Positions 17,358 to 24,975 of a DNA stretch of 64,000 nucleotides are shown in pieces (positions within the stretch are counted from its first letter, which is position 1; each line of letters begins with the position of its first letter). The stretch comes from JBDTCO01 sp039923495 (GTDB lineage Bacteria; Myxococcota_A; Polyangia; Palsa-1104): assembly GCA_039923495.1 (NCBI GenBank), contig JBDTCO010000112.1, forward strand, positions 1 through 64,000. Direction: 5' to 3'. The notes under the pieces were generated by a model. That model was not told the origin of the DNA. It ran no database searches and saw only the letters and a program-made list of their open reading frames with translations. The position numbers and the translations under genes are program-made.

Positions 17358-18242
17358 GTGCACATCGCGCTCCTCAGCCGGAACGTGAAGCTCTACTCCA
17401 CGTCACGCCTCGTCGAGGCCGCGCGTGCACGTGGCCACGAGGTCGACGTGATCGACCCCATCGAGTGCGTGCTGGCGATCGCGCGCGGCTCGCAGCGCAT
17501 GCTCTACCGCGGCGCCGAGGTGACGGGCATCGACGTCGTCATCCCGCGCATCGGCGCGTCCATCACCGACTACGGCCTCGCGGTCGTCGCGCACTTCGAG
17601 CGCCAGGGCGTGCCCGTCTGCAACGGCTCGCTCGCCATCGCGCAGTCGCGCGACAAGCTGCGCGCGCTCCAGCTCCTGTCGCAGCACGACGTCGGCATCC
17701 CTCGCACGGCGCTCGCACGCGATGCGCGCGCCGTCGGTGCGGCGGTCGATGCAGTCGGTGGCACGCCGGTCATCATCAAGCTCCTGCAGGGCACTCAGGG
17801 CGTGGGCGTGATGATCGCGGACAGCAAGCAGGCGGTGCAGTCCACGCTCGACACGCTGTGGGGGCTCGGGCAGAACATCATCCTCCAGGAATTCATCGCC
17901 GAGGCCAACGGCACCGACATCCGCGCGCTCGTCGTGGGCAACGAGGTCGTCGCGGCGATGCGCCGGACAGCCAAGGAGGGCGAGTTTCGCTCCAACCTGC
18001 ATCGCGGCGGCGCCGGCGTTCACGTGGAGCTCGACGCGACGTATCGCGAGGCCGCGCTCACGGCGGCGCGCGTGATGGGGCTGCACGTGGCAGGCGTCGA
18101 CATGCTCGAGTCCCTGGATGGCCCGCGCATCATCGAGGTGAACTCGAGCCCGGGCCTGCGCGGCGTCGAGAGCACGAGCGGCGTCGACGTGGCGCAGCGG
18201 ATCGTCGCGCACTGTGAGCTGCTCTCGCGCAAGGCCGCCTGA
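17358..18242 (+). CDS. rimK: RimK-type ATP-grasp glutamate ligase
   Basis: 294 aa from a GTG, normal for RimK. The N-terminal start (Leu-Leu-Ser-Arg), the Pro-Arg-Ile-Gly-Ala-Ser-Ile-Thr segment near residue 63 and the C-terminal Glu-Val-Asn-Ser-Ser-Pro-Gly-Leu metal-binding motif are all RimK features. RimK adds Glu residues to the C-terminus of ribosomal protein S6, and related enzymes make poly-alpha-glutamate. The next gene begins at its stop (TGATG) and carries a RimB-type protease domain, so the two probably act as a modify-and-trim pair. Start at 17358; TAGCAA lies 6 bases upstream. Confidence 0.93.
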   Translation: MHIALLSRNVKLYSTSRLVEAARARGHEVDVIDPIECVLAIARGSQRMLYRGAEVTGIDVVIPRIGASITDYGLAVVAHFERQGVPVCNGSLAIAQSRDKLRALQLLSQHDVGIPRTALARDARAVGAAVDAVGGTPVIIKLLQGTQGVGVMIADSKQAVQSTLDTLWGLGQNIILQEFIAEANGTDIRALVVGNEVVAAMRRTAKEGEFRSNLHRGGAGVHVELDATYREAALTAARVMGLHVAGVDMLESLDGPRIIEVNSSPGLRGVESTSGVDVAQRIVAHCELLSRKAA

Positions 18243-19507
18243 TGGCGTCGCGCAATCCGGCACTCCTCGTCGCGGCCGGCACTCGCGCCCGGCTCGAGCT
18301 CGCGCGCGGCATCGCGGCCGACGTCGTGCGTGGCAACAAGCCGGGGCCGCTCGTGTGGCTGTGGGCCACGCGGGGCGCCGACGATCCGGCGCTCCAGCAG
18401 GCGCTGTGCGAGCTGCGCGACGCGCTCGATCCCACGGCGCTGCGCGGCGCGATCGGCTTCCTCGTCGACGGCTTCGCGCCCCCGCTCGAGCGCGACCCGT
18501 ACGCACGCGCACCCCTCGTCCGCAAGCTATCCGATGGCGCGTCTGCGATCGTGCTGCTGCGTGGCTGCGACGCGGGCGAACGCGTTGCGCTGCACGCGGA
18601 GATGCTCGAGGACGCGAGCGATCGGCGGATCGCGCGCGCGTTCGGCCCGCTCGTCGTGCCGAGCCCCACCGTCCTCAACCGCGACCTCCTCTCGGCGCCG
18701 GCCGCATGGCTCATCGCGGGCGAGGTGGGTCGCGTCGATCGCGCCGTGACCGATCGCGTCCGCGAGGCGCTCCGTACGGGCCTCTCCGCGCTCTCTGAAA
18801 AGGGCATGGAGCTGCCGGGCATCCTCGCGCGCGTGGTCGTCGACGTGCCTGCACCACAGCCCGGGCTCGTCGAGCCCCTCGTCACGATCGGCGCGTGGGT
18901 GCGACGAGGCACACCGATCGCCAGCGTCGGATCGCTCGGGCTCGTGGGACGCCAGCTCGCCCGCGCGCCGCTGTCGGGCGTGGTGCTCAGGTTGCGCGCG
19001 GGACGCGTGATGCAAGGCCGGAGCGCGACGGTCGGCGCGATCGCCAAGCTGAGCCGGGCGCCGCAGGGACCGCGCGTCGAGCACGAGGTCGGCTGGTGCG
19101 AGCTCGTCGATCTGCCCGACCTCGGCGTGCTCGGGCTGCCCGCGAAGATCGACACCGGCGCACGCACCTCCGCGCTGCACGTCACGTCGATGCGTCAGGT
19201 CGGCAAGAGCGCGTCCGGTCGCGCGCTCTACGAGATCGAGGTCCCCGCGGGCGAGCATTCAGCGGCACGCAAGGCGCGCGTCGAGATCGTCGAGCAGGCC
19301 GTCGTTCGTGACTCGGGTGGACACGCCGAGAAGCGGCTCGTCATCGAGACGGGCCTCCAGCTCGGCGCGCGCCTCCGCACCGTGCGCGTCTCCTTGGCCG
19401 ACCGCGGCGACATGCGCTTCCCCATGCTCGTGGGCCGCACCGCGCTCGACGAGGCCACGCGCATCGCACCTGCCGCCGAGTTCGTGACACGGCCACGCAC
19501 CCGCTGA
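18242..19507 (+). CDS. Fusion: AstE/aspartoacylase-like domain + RimB-type (PF05618) aspartic protease domain
   Basis: 421 aa. Residues 1-270 follow the layout of succinylglutamate desuccinylase/aspartoacylase proteins, including Leu-Asp-Pro-x-Ala-Leu-Arg-Gly near residue 60 and a C-terminal barrel-like Gly-Thr-Pro-Ile segment. The HGxE zinc motif is replaced by Arg-Gly-Ala-Asp (about 43-46), and no other zinc-ligand histidine is recognisable, so this half looks inactive. Residues 280-421 match the RimK-linked protease family: Leu-Pro-Ala-Lys-Ile-Asp-Thr-Gly-Ala-Arg-Thr-Ser (catalytic Asp in DTGA) and Met-Leu-Val-Gly-Arg-Thr-Ala-Leu. It likely trims or regulates RimK products. In pseudomonads the comparable functions are separate genes. 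Confidence 0.85.
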   Translation: MASRNPALLVAAGTRARLELARGIAADVVRGNKPGPLVWLWATRGADDPALQQALCELRDALDPTALRGAIGFLVDGFAPPLERDPYARAPLVRKLSDGASAIVLLRGCDAGERVALHAEMLEDASDRRIARAFGPLVVPSPTVLNRDLLSAPAAWLIAGEVGRVDRAVTDRVREALRTGLSALSEKGMELPGILARVVVDVPAPQPGLVEPLVTIGAWVRRGTPIASVGSLGLVGRQLARAPLSGVVLRLRAGRVMQGRSATVGAIAKLSRAPQGPRVEHEVGWCELVDLPDLGVLGLPAKIDTGARTSALHVTSMRQVGKSASGRALYEIEVPAGEHSAARKARVEIVEQAVVRDSGGHAEKRLVIETGLQLGARLRTVRVSLADRGDMRFPMLVGRTALDEATRIAPAAEFVTRPRTR

Positions 19508-19509
19508 CA

Positions 19510-19538
19510 TTGCCGCCCATCGGAGAGGCTGCTACCGT
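19510..19538 (+). promoter_or_regulatory. Putative promoter of the CDF exporter
   Basis: TTGCCG, a 17-base spacer and TACCGT form a sigma-70-like promoter. Nine bases separate the -10 box from the ATG at 19548, leaving a leader of about two bases; a GAGG just before the ATG could still help ribosome binding if transcription starts further upstream. Confidence 0.45.
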
Positions 19539-19547
19539 CGAGGACCG

Positions 19548-20513
19548 ATGGGCGCGCACCACGATCATCATGGTCACGATCATGCGGGGCACAGCCACAG
19601 CCTGCCGCGTCGTCCATCGGTGGCCACGCCGGAGTCTCGCGCGCGCGACAGCCGTCGGCTGAAGCTCGCCGTCGGCATCACGGCCGTGCTGTTCGTCTGC
19701 GAGCTCGTGGGCGGTCTTCTCTCGCACTCGCTCGCGCTCGTGTCGGACGCGGGCCACATGCTGTCCGACATCTTCGCGCAGGGCCTCGCGCTCGGCGCCA
19801 TCGTGCTCGCCGCGCGCCCCGCGGACTCGCGCCGCACCTTCGGCTGGCACCGCATCGAGATCCTCGCCGCGCTCGCCAACGGCATCCTGCTCGGGCTCCT
19901 CTCGGGCGCGCTGATGTGGCAGGCGTATCGCCGCATCGGGACGCCGGTCGAGGTGCACACCGGTCTGATGATGATCATCGCCGCCGCGGGCCTCGTGGCA
20001 AACCTGCTCGGTGCGTGGCTGCTGCACGGCGCGCAGAACCTCAACGTGCGCGGCGCGTACCTGCACGTCATCTCCGACACGGTGTCGTCGGTGGCCGTGC
20101 TCGTCGGCGGCGCGGCGATGTACTTCGCGAAGGGCCTCTACTTCATCGACCCGATCCTCTCCATCCTCATCGGGCTCTTCGTGCTGTGGGGTGCCGTGCG
20201 GCTCGTGCGCGAGGCCGTCGACATCCTGCTCGAGACCGTGCCGCGCGAGCTCGACCGTGATCGCGTGACGAGCGCGATCGGTGCGGTCCGCGGCGTCGTC
20301 GAGGTGCACGACATGCACATCTGGTCCATCACGAGCGGGATGTGTTCCATGTCGGCGCACGTCGTCGTGCGTATCGAAGCGGGCCAGTCGCAGGACGACC
20401 TCCTCCGCAACCTGCACGAGGTCCTGCAGCGCGAGTTCCAGATCTGCCACTCCACGCTGCAGCTCGAGCCGATCGGCTTCGATCACGTCGGAACGGTCTG
20501 CGCGGACGCATGA
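19548..20513 (+). CDS. Cation diffusion facilitator (Zn/Co/Cd exporter, CzcD type)
   Basis: 321 aa. The N-terminus is His-rich (eight His in the first 17 residues), typical of zinc-transporting CDF proteins. Six membrane helices carry the metal motifs Asp-Ala-Gly-His-Met-Leu-Ser-Asp in helix 2 (near residue 66) and His-Val-Ile-Ser-Asp in helix 5 (near 173). A cytoplasmic C-terminal ferredoxin-like domain follows, with the family sequence Val-His-Asp-Met-His-Ile-Trp. It exports divalent metal ions in exchange for protons. Its stop overlaps the next small gene (ATGA). No metal-responsive regulator is adjacent. Confidence 0.95.
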   Translation: MGAHHDHHGHDHAGHSHSLPRRPSVATPESRARDSRRLKLAVGITAVLFVCELVGGLLSHSLALVSDAGHMLSDIFAQGLALGAIVLAARPADSRRTFGWHRIEILAALANGILLGLLSGALMWQAYRRIGTPVEVHTGLMMIIAAAGLVANLLGAWLLHGAQNLNVRGAYLHVISDTVSSVAVLVGGAAMYFAKGLYFIDPILSILIGLFVLWGAVRLVREAVDILLETVPRELDRDRVTSAIGAVRGVVEVHDMHIWSITSGMCSMSAHVVVRIEAGQSQDDLLRNLHEVLQREFQICHSTLQLEPIGFDHVGTVCADA

Positions 20514-20749
20514 GCGACGTGCTCGAAGCGCTCGATCGCCTCTTTCAAGAGCTCATCACGCAGCAGCACGCGAAGGTCGGCGTGCTCGCGCGGCGCCACA
20601 ACCCGCGCTTCACCGATGACGATCTCGAGCAGCCGCACGACTACCCCGCGCTCGCGAACGACCCGGCGTGGCAATACGAAGACGGCGTGCTCGCAGGCTA
20701 TCGCTCCGCGCACATGGCCGTGCGCGCGGAGCTGCGCCGACGAGAATGA
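20510..20749 (+). CDS. Small conserved-looking acidic protein, function unknown
   Basis: 79 aa, soluble, no motif recognised. It begins within the stop of the CDF exporter (ATGA), so it is co-translated with it. The sequence is amphipathic and aromatic at its centre (Asp-Pro-Ala-Trp-Gln-Tyr-Glu-Asp-Gly), more protein-like than the shadows around it. It could be a metal-exporter accessory factor, but that rests only on position. After its stop there are 169 bp without a convincing gene. Confidence 0.7.
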   Translation: MSDVLEALDRLFQELITQQHAKVGVLARRHNPRFTDDDLEQPHDYPALANDPAWQYEDGVLAGYRSAHMAVRAELRRRE

Positions 20750-20906
20750 GGTTCGACCTCGGGTCGATGCGCGCGTCGTTGGTTCCCCACCCGTCGAAGG
20801 CGTCGCTCTCGGACGCTCGCTCGAGCCCGTGGTGGCCGTGGGCGGTTCGCGTCGGGTCCACGTGCTCGGCTTCGCGCTGATGCGCGCACGTGCCGCGCTG
20901 CGGGAG

Positions 20907-20912
20907 TAGGCT
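20907..20912 (+). promoter_or_regulatory. -10-like box TAGGCT before a membrane-anchored protein
   Basis: TAGGCT ends exactly 6 bases before the ATG at 20919. No Shine-Dalgarno is seen. The preceding part of the 169-bp gap holds no other recognisable element. Confidence 0.45.
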
Positions 20913-20918
20913 GGTCCG

Positions 20919-21398
20919 ATGAACACCCTGTGGAAGTCGCTGGTCGTCGGCCTCATCGTGCTGCTCGCGCTCCTTTACTACCGTCACACGCAGCGGCCCG
21001 AGCTGCAGCTCGGGCGTCGGCTCGGGAAGATCTGCACCATCGCCGAGAAGAACGTGAGCTCGCCGGAGCGCGGCGTCGACGAGCTGTTCACCTACTTCGG
21101 CGAGAACACGCCGGAGCTCGCGCACGACTTCGGCGCGTTGCTCGTGTGCCTCGGACGCATCGACGACCAGCGCGAGCACGACGATCGCGCGCGCGAGGCT
21201 GCGCAGCGCATGTGGGGTCCGCTCGCGCGCTGCGGGGAGTCGCTCCAGGAGTTCGGCGACGCCATCGAGCGTGACCCCGCCGCGTCACGCAAGCTGCAGG
21301 CCGGCGCGGATCGAGTGACGCGCTCCCTCACGCTCCTCTTCGGCGGCGAGGTCGAGCACTTCTGGCCGAGGAGCCTCGGCCGCTTCCTGCACCGATAG
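20919..21398 (+). CDS. Membrane-anchored protein of unknown function
   Basis: 159 aa. One N-terminal membrane helix (residues 6-20) anchors a helical soluble domain that probably faces the periplasm. Cys38, Cys77 and Cys95 are present; the domain otherwise shows no known motif. It ends 7 bp before the stop of the next gene, which is convergent. Confidence 0.8.
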   Translation: MNTLWKSLVVGLIVLLALLYYRHTQRPELQLGRRLGKICTIAEKNVSSPERGVDELFTYFGENTPELAHDFGALLVCLGRIDDQREHDDRAREAAQRMWGPLARCGESLQEFGDAIERDPAASRKLQAGADRVTRSLTLLFGGEVEHFWPRSLGRFLHR

Positions 21399-21405
21399 CC
21401 GCGCG

Positions 21406-22392
21406 TCACCACGCGAGGCTGTAGTCGATGCCGTGGCCGATCCGCTCGGAGAAGCCACGGACCGCGCGCGCGGCCATCTTCTCGCTCAGCGAGACGGGAA
21501 TGAGCGTGGTGAGGCGTCCCCCGAGGCCCTGCTCTTCTCGGTCGAGCGCGCGACTGCCGTGGGGCGGGGTGTACGCGAGCTCGGTCGCCTTGTTGCCGGA
21601 GCGCTCGAGCAGATCGTACAGATCGCGGAAGAGGATGAACGCCGAGTCGTTCGCGTAGCGCGGCCAGTTCGCGACCGGCAAAAAATCCACGAGGTGGATG
21701 AGCTGGTAGTTGAGCTGGATGAAGAAGTCCTCGCCACTCATGCGGATCGGCGCGTTGTCGATCACGCGGCGAAAGGAAACCTCCTTCAGCGACGACAGGC
21801 GCGAGATGTTCGCGCGCAGCTCACGACGAAGCGGCAGGTCGTACAGCAGGCGCAACACCGACGGAAATGCCTCAATGTGCGCCCAGTCGAACTCGCCGAG
21901 CAAGGTCCGCAACACGGGGATCTTGTCGGCGCGCATCGCGAACGTGTTCGTGCCCGTTCCGAGGATCGAGTGCAGCAGCAGCACGAGCGCCGAGCGCTCC
22001 CGGTAGTGCAGCGCGCCGTACTCGAAGCAGAAGTAGAGATGGTCGAGGAACGAACCGTCCGCGTGCTCCATCTCGAAGTCGCACTCCTCGACCATGAAGC
22101 GCAGCAGCTCCGGCCGGATGGCTGGCAGCGCGGCGCGCGCCTCGGCCGCGTCGTACGCGCGCTGGATGCGTTGCGCTGCGGCCTCGTCGAAGCGCGCCAC
22201 CTTCGCGATGCGGGCCTGCATCACGAAGCGCGGGATCCGCCCCTTCAGTGTGGTGAAGATGGTCCGGTCGAGGTCGAAGCCCTCGATCGGCGACACGCTC
22301 ACCTCACCCCGATGATCGACGGCACCACCGCTCGCGATCGCAGCCTTGCGCTGGAGACTGGGGTTCGGCCGTTCACCGGGGCTCTGGGACAT
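21406..22392 (-). CDS. Hypothetical soluble protein, 328 aa
   Basis: Not recognised. It has no signal peptide or membrane helix and is mostly alpha-helical, with a well-mixed composition and a normal share of aromatic residues, so it reads as a real protein. Features include an Arg-Phe-Val-Met-Gln-Ala-Arg segment near residue 55 and a C-terminus Gly-His-Gly-Ile-Asp-Tyr-Ser-Leu-Ala-Trp. It lies 17 bp downstream of the pirin gene on the same strand. A CATAAT box 7 bases before its ATG suggests its own promoter. Confidence 0.8.
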   Translation of the reverse strand: MSQSPGERPNPSLQRKAAIASGGAVDHRGEVSVSPIEGFDLDRTIFTTLKGRIPRFVMQARIAKVARFDEAAAQRIQRAYDAAEARAALPAIRPELLRFMVEECDFEMEHADGSFLDHLYFCFEYGALHYRERSALVLLLHSILGTGTNTFAMRADKIPVLRTLLGEFDWAHIEAFPSVLRLLYDLPLRRELRANISRLSSLKEVSFRRVIDNAPIRMSGEDFFIQLNYQLIHLVDFLPVANWPRYANDSAFILFRDLYDLLERSGNKATELAYTPPHGSRALDREEQGLGGRLTTLIPVSLSEKMAARAVRGFSERIGHGIDYSLAW

Positions 22393-22399
22393 GCGCGCG

Positions 22400-22405
22400 A
22401 TTATG
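22400..22405 (-). promoter_or_regulatory. -10-like box CATAAT for the 328-aa protein gene
   Basis: CATAAT (5 of 6 with TATAAT) on the minus strand lies 7 bases before the ATG at 22392, just after the pirin stop. No -35 is clear. Confidence 0.4.
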
Positions 22406-22409
22406 CCCG

Positions 22410-23111
22410 CTACCCGAGGTCGAAGACGAGCACCTCGGCGCGCTCGCCGGCGCCAGCGACGACGATCTGCGACTCGTCACTGAACGCTGCACCGTCGCCC
22501 TCATGCATGGCGCGACCATTAATGGTGGCCTCGCCGCTCGCGACGTGTACCCACGCGTGACGTCCTTTGGCCAGGTCGAGCTTCGCTTCCTGACCCGCGT
22601 CGAACAGGCCGGCGTACAGCGACGCGTCACTGTGGACCGTGACGCTGCCGTCGGCGCCGTTCGGTGACGCGACGAGGCGCAGCTTGCCGAGCTTGTCCGC
22701 CGTCGTGAAGGACTTCTGCTCGTAGCCGGGCGCGATGCCATCCGCGTTCGGCTGGAGCCATATCTGCAGGAAGTGCACGGGCTCCGTCGATGAGCCGTTG
22801 TACTCGCTGTGCGTGACGCCGGTGCCCGCGCTCATGCGCTGCACATCGCCGGGTACGATCACCGAGCCGGTACCCATCGAGTCCTTGTGAGCGAGCTGGC
22901 CCTCGAGGACGTAGGAGATGATCTCCATGTCGCGGTGCGGGTGGCCGCCGAAGCCCTGGCCCGCGGCGACGCGATCGTCGTTGATGACGCGCAGCGCGCG
23001 GAAGCCCATGTAGCGCGGGTCGTGATAGCTCGCGAACGAGAAGGTGTGGTGGCTGTCGAGCCAGCCGTGCTCGGCATGGCCGCGGTCGGTGGCGAGGCGT
23101 GGGGTCATCAT
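22410..23111 (-). CDS. Pirin-family protein (YhaK-like bicupin)
   Basis: 233 aa, two cupin domains. The metal ligands of the N-terminal cupin are in place: His57-x-His59, His101 and Glu103 in Gly-His-Pro-His-Arg-Asp-Met-Glu-Ile and Thr-His-Ser-Glu-Tyr. Pirins of this type bind iron or another metal; some have quercetin 2,3-dioxygenase activity or respond to oxidants. The ATG at 23111 has a good AAGGAG ribosome site 7 bases upstream. It is divergent from a LysR regulator 82 bp away, the classic layout for a regulator and its target. Confidence 0.95.
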   Translation of the reverse strand: MMTPRLATDRGHAEHGWLDSHHTFSFASYHDPRYMGFRALRVINDDRVAAGQGFGGHPHRDMEIISYVLEGQLAHKDSMGTGSVIVPGDVQRMSAGTGVTHSEYNGSSTEPVHFLQIWLQPNADGIAPGYEQKSFTTADKLGKLRLVASPNGADGSVTVHSDASLYAGLFDAGQEAKLDLAKGRHAWVHVASGEATINGRAMHEGDGAAFSDESQIVVAGAGERAEVLVFDLG

Positions 23112-23175
23112 GGTGACGCTCCTTGGATGCCCTCAATCTGCGCGCTCTCGCTCATCTTGTGAATCGGCAATAAAC

Positions 23176-23187
23176 TGATAGTTATCA
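23176..23187. promoter_or_regulatory. Palindromic operator candidate between pirin and lysR-type genes
   Basis: TGATA-GT-TATCA, two perfect 5-bp arms, sits in an AT-rich patch that stands out from the GC-rich surroundings. It overlaps TATCAT at 23183-23188, a possible -10 box 5 bases before the LysR ATG. Binding by the LysR protein could repress its own gene and activate the divergent pirin gene. Confidence 0.5.
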
Positions 23188-23193
23188 TCTCAT

Positions 23194-24096
23194 ATGAAGA
23201 TGGATGCGACGATCGATCAGCTCCGCGCGCTCGTGGCGGTCGCCGACACGGGGAGCTTCTCTGCCGCCGGTCGCAGCCTCGGGCGCGTGCAGTCTGCGGT
23301 CTCCACGGCGATGGCCAATCTGGAAGCGCAGCTCGGCGTCGCCCTGTTCGATCGCGCCACCCGCGTGCCGACCATCACCGACGAAGGAGCCCGTGTGCTG
23401 GCGGCCGCGCGGCGCGTGCTCGTCGAGGTCGATGCGCTGCACCAGGTCGCGAGCGGTCTCGCCGACGGCCTCGAGGCTCGGGTCTCGCTGTGCGTCGACG
23501 CGCTGTTCCCGCTGCCTGCGCTGGTCGAGCTCTGCGTGGGCTTCGCGGCGGCGTTCCCGGCCGTCGATCTGCGCGTCGACACGGAGACGCTCAGCGCCGT
23601 CGCCGCACGCGTGATCTCCGGCGCGGCGACGCTCGGCGTCACGGTACCGGTCGGGCTCCCCGCGGGCCTCGGGCGCCACGCGCTGTCGGAGATCCGCATG
23701 GTGCCCGTCGCCGCGCCGAAGCACGAGCTCGGGCTGCGCCGCGGCAAGCTCTCGTCGGCCGCGCTCGCGGCGTGCGTGCAGATCGTCCTCAGCGAGCGCT
23801 CCGACGAGGGTGTCGCGGACCAGGCGGTGCTGTCGGCGCGCACGTGGCGCGTCGGCGACCTGCACACGAAGCACGCGCTCCTCCGTGCGGGCCTCGGCTG
23901 GGGCAACCTCCCCGAGCACCTCGTGCGCGACGACCTCGCGAAGAGGCGGCTCGTCGAGCTCTCCCCGGCGGCCTGGGGCAAGCACGAGCATCTGCTGTCG
24001 CTGTCGGCGATCCACCAGCGGAGCCTCGTGCTCGGGCCCGCACACCGTTGGGTGTTGCAAAGACTCACCGTGCTCTGCAAACGGCACACGCGTTAA
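23194..24096 (+). CDS. LysR-family transcriptional regulator
   Basis: 300 aa, the normal length. Residues 5-62 form the winged helix-turn-helix, with Ala-Val-Ala-Asp-Thr-Gly-Ser-Phe-Ser-Ala-Ala-Gly-Arg-Ser-Leu and Leu-Phe-Asp-Arg at the expected places. The rest is the periplasmic-binding-protein-like effector domain. It probably controls the divergent pirin gene. The start at 23194 gives the usual short segment before the helix-turn-helix. The effector is unknown. Confidence 0.95.
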   Translation: MKMDATIDQLRALVAVADTGSFSAAGRSLGRVQSAVSTAMANLEAQLGVALFDRATRVPTITDEGARVLAAARRVLVEVDALHQVASGLADGLEARVSLCVDALFPLPALVELCVGFAAAFPAVDLRVDTETLSAVAARVISGAATLGVTVPVGLPAGLGRHALSEIRMVPVAAPKHELGLRRGKLSSAALAACVQIVLSERSDEGVADQAVLSARTWRVGDLHTKHALLRAGLGWGNLPEHLVRDDLAKRRLVELSPAAWGKHEHLLSLSAIHQRSLVLGPAHRWVLQRLTVLCKRHTR

Positions 24097-24099
24097 GGT
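24094..24099 (+). promoter_or_regulatory. -10-like box TAAGGT for the ABC transporter operon
   Basis: TAAGGT, which includes the lysR-type gene stop codon TAA, is followed by exactly 6 bases and the ATG at 24106. No Shine-Dalgarno is visible. Confidence 0.4.
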
Positions 24100-24105
24100 C
24101 CGCTC

Positions 24106-24975
24106 ATGCCGACCCTCGAGATCAGCGCGGTCCAGAAGACGTACCCGGGAGAGGTCCACGCGCTGCGGGAGATCTCGCTGTCGATCCAGCCAGGCCTCTT
24201 CGGCCTGCTCGGACCCAACGGCGCGGGCAAGTCCACGCTCATGCGCACGCTCGCCACCCTGCAGGAGGCCGACTCCGGCACGGTGCGCTTCGGCGACATC
24301 GACGTCCTCGAGCAGCCGGAGCGAGTCCGCGCCGTGCTCGGCTACCTGCCGCAGGAGTTCGGCGTGTATCCCGGCGCCAGCGCAGACGAGCTGCTCGACT
24401 ACCTCGCCATCCTGAAGGGCATCTCGCGCAGCGACGAGCGCAAGGCCGAGATCGAGCGCCTCCTCGTGAAGACCAACCTGTGGGACGTGCGCAAGCGACC
24501 GATGGGCACGTTCTCGGGCGGCATGCGCCAGCGCTTCGGCATCGCGCAGGCGCTGCTCGGCGCGCCGCGCCTGGTCATCGTCGACGAGCCGACCGCCGGC
24601 CTCGACCCCGAGGAGCGCAACAGGTTCCACACGCTGCTCGCCGAGATCGGCCACGACGTCGTCGTCCTGCTCTCGACGCACATCGTGCACGACGTCGAGG
24701 AACTGTGCGGCCAGATGGCCGTCATCGACAAGGGCCGCGCGCTCGTCACCGGCGATCCGCTCGTGCTCACCGAGGCGCTGCGCGGCAAGGTGTACCGCCG
24801 CTTCGTCGCGCCCGCCGACGTCGCCGCGCAGCCCGGGCTCACGGTGCTGTCGTCGCGCCTGCAGGCAGGCCGACCGGTGTTGCACGCCCTGCTCGAGCAG
24901 CCGCTCGACGGCTGGGAGGTCATCGACCCGAACCTCGAGGACGTCTACTTCGCGGCGCTCAAGAGCGCACGATGA
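24106..24975 (+). CDS. ABC transporter ATP-binding protein
   Basis: 289 aa. Walker A Gly-Pro-Asn-Gly-Ala-Gly-Lys-Ser-Thr near residue 37, the signature Phe-Ser-Gly-Gly-Met-Arg-Gln near 138, and Walker B Leu-Val-Ile-Val-Asp-Glu-Pro. The usual His switch follows in Leu-Ser-Thr-His. It is the ATPase for the fused permease/peptidase encoded next, whose ATG overlaps its stop (ATGA). Together they should form an exporter-type ABC-2 complex in the inner membrane. The substrate is unknown; related pairs in Bacteroidetes and xanthomonads are equally uncharacterised. Confidence 0.95.
   Translation: MPTLEISAVQKTYPGEVHALREISLSIQPGLFGLLGPNGAGKSTLMRTLATLQEADSGTVRFGDIDVLEQPERVRAVLGYLPQEFGVYPGASADELLDYLAILKGISRSDERKAEIERLLVKTNLWDVRKRPMGTFSGGMRQRFGIAQALLGAPRLVIVDEPTAGLDPEERNRFHTLLAEIGHDVVVLLSTHIVHDVEELCGQMAVIDKGRALVTGDPLVLTEALRGKVYRRFVAPADVAAQPGLTVLSSRLQAGRPVLHALLEQPLDGWEVIDPNLEDVYFAALKSAR

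Noticed and set aside
20746..20880. 44-codon frame starting with an ATGA overlap after the 79-aa gene
   Set aside because: The translation is Ser/Arg/Pro-rich with no protein-like pattern, and other frames of the same stretch look no worse. The overlap alone is not enough.
23490..24971. Long in-frame extension of the permease/M1 fusion across the LysR and ABC ATPase genes
   Set aside because: It reads as Arg/Ala-rich shadow sequence; the true start is the ATG at 24972, which overlaps the ATPase stop and leads straight into a membrane helix.
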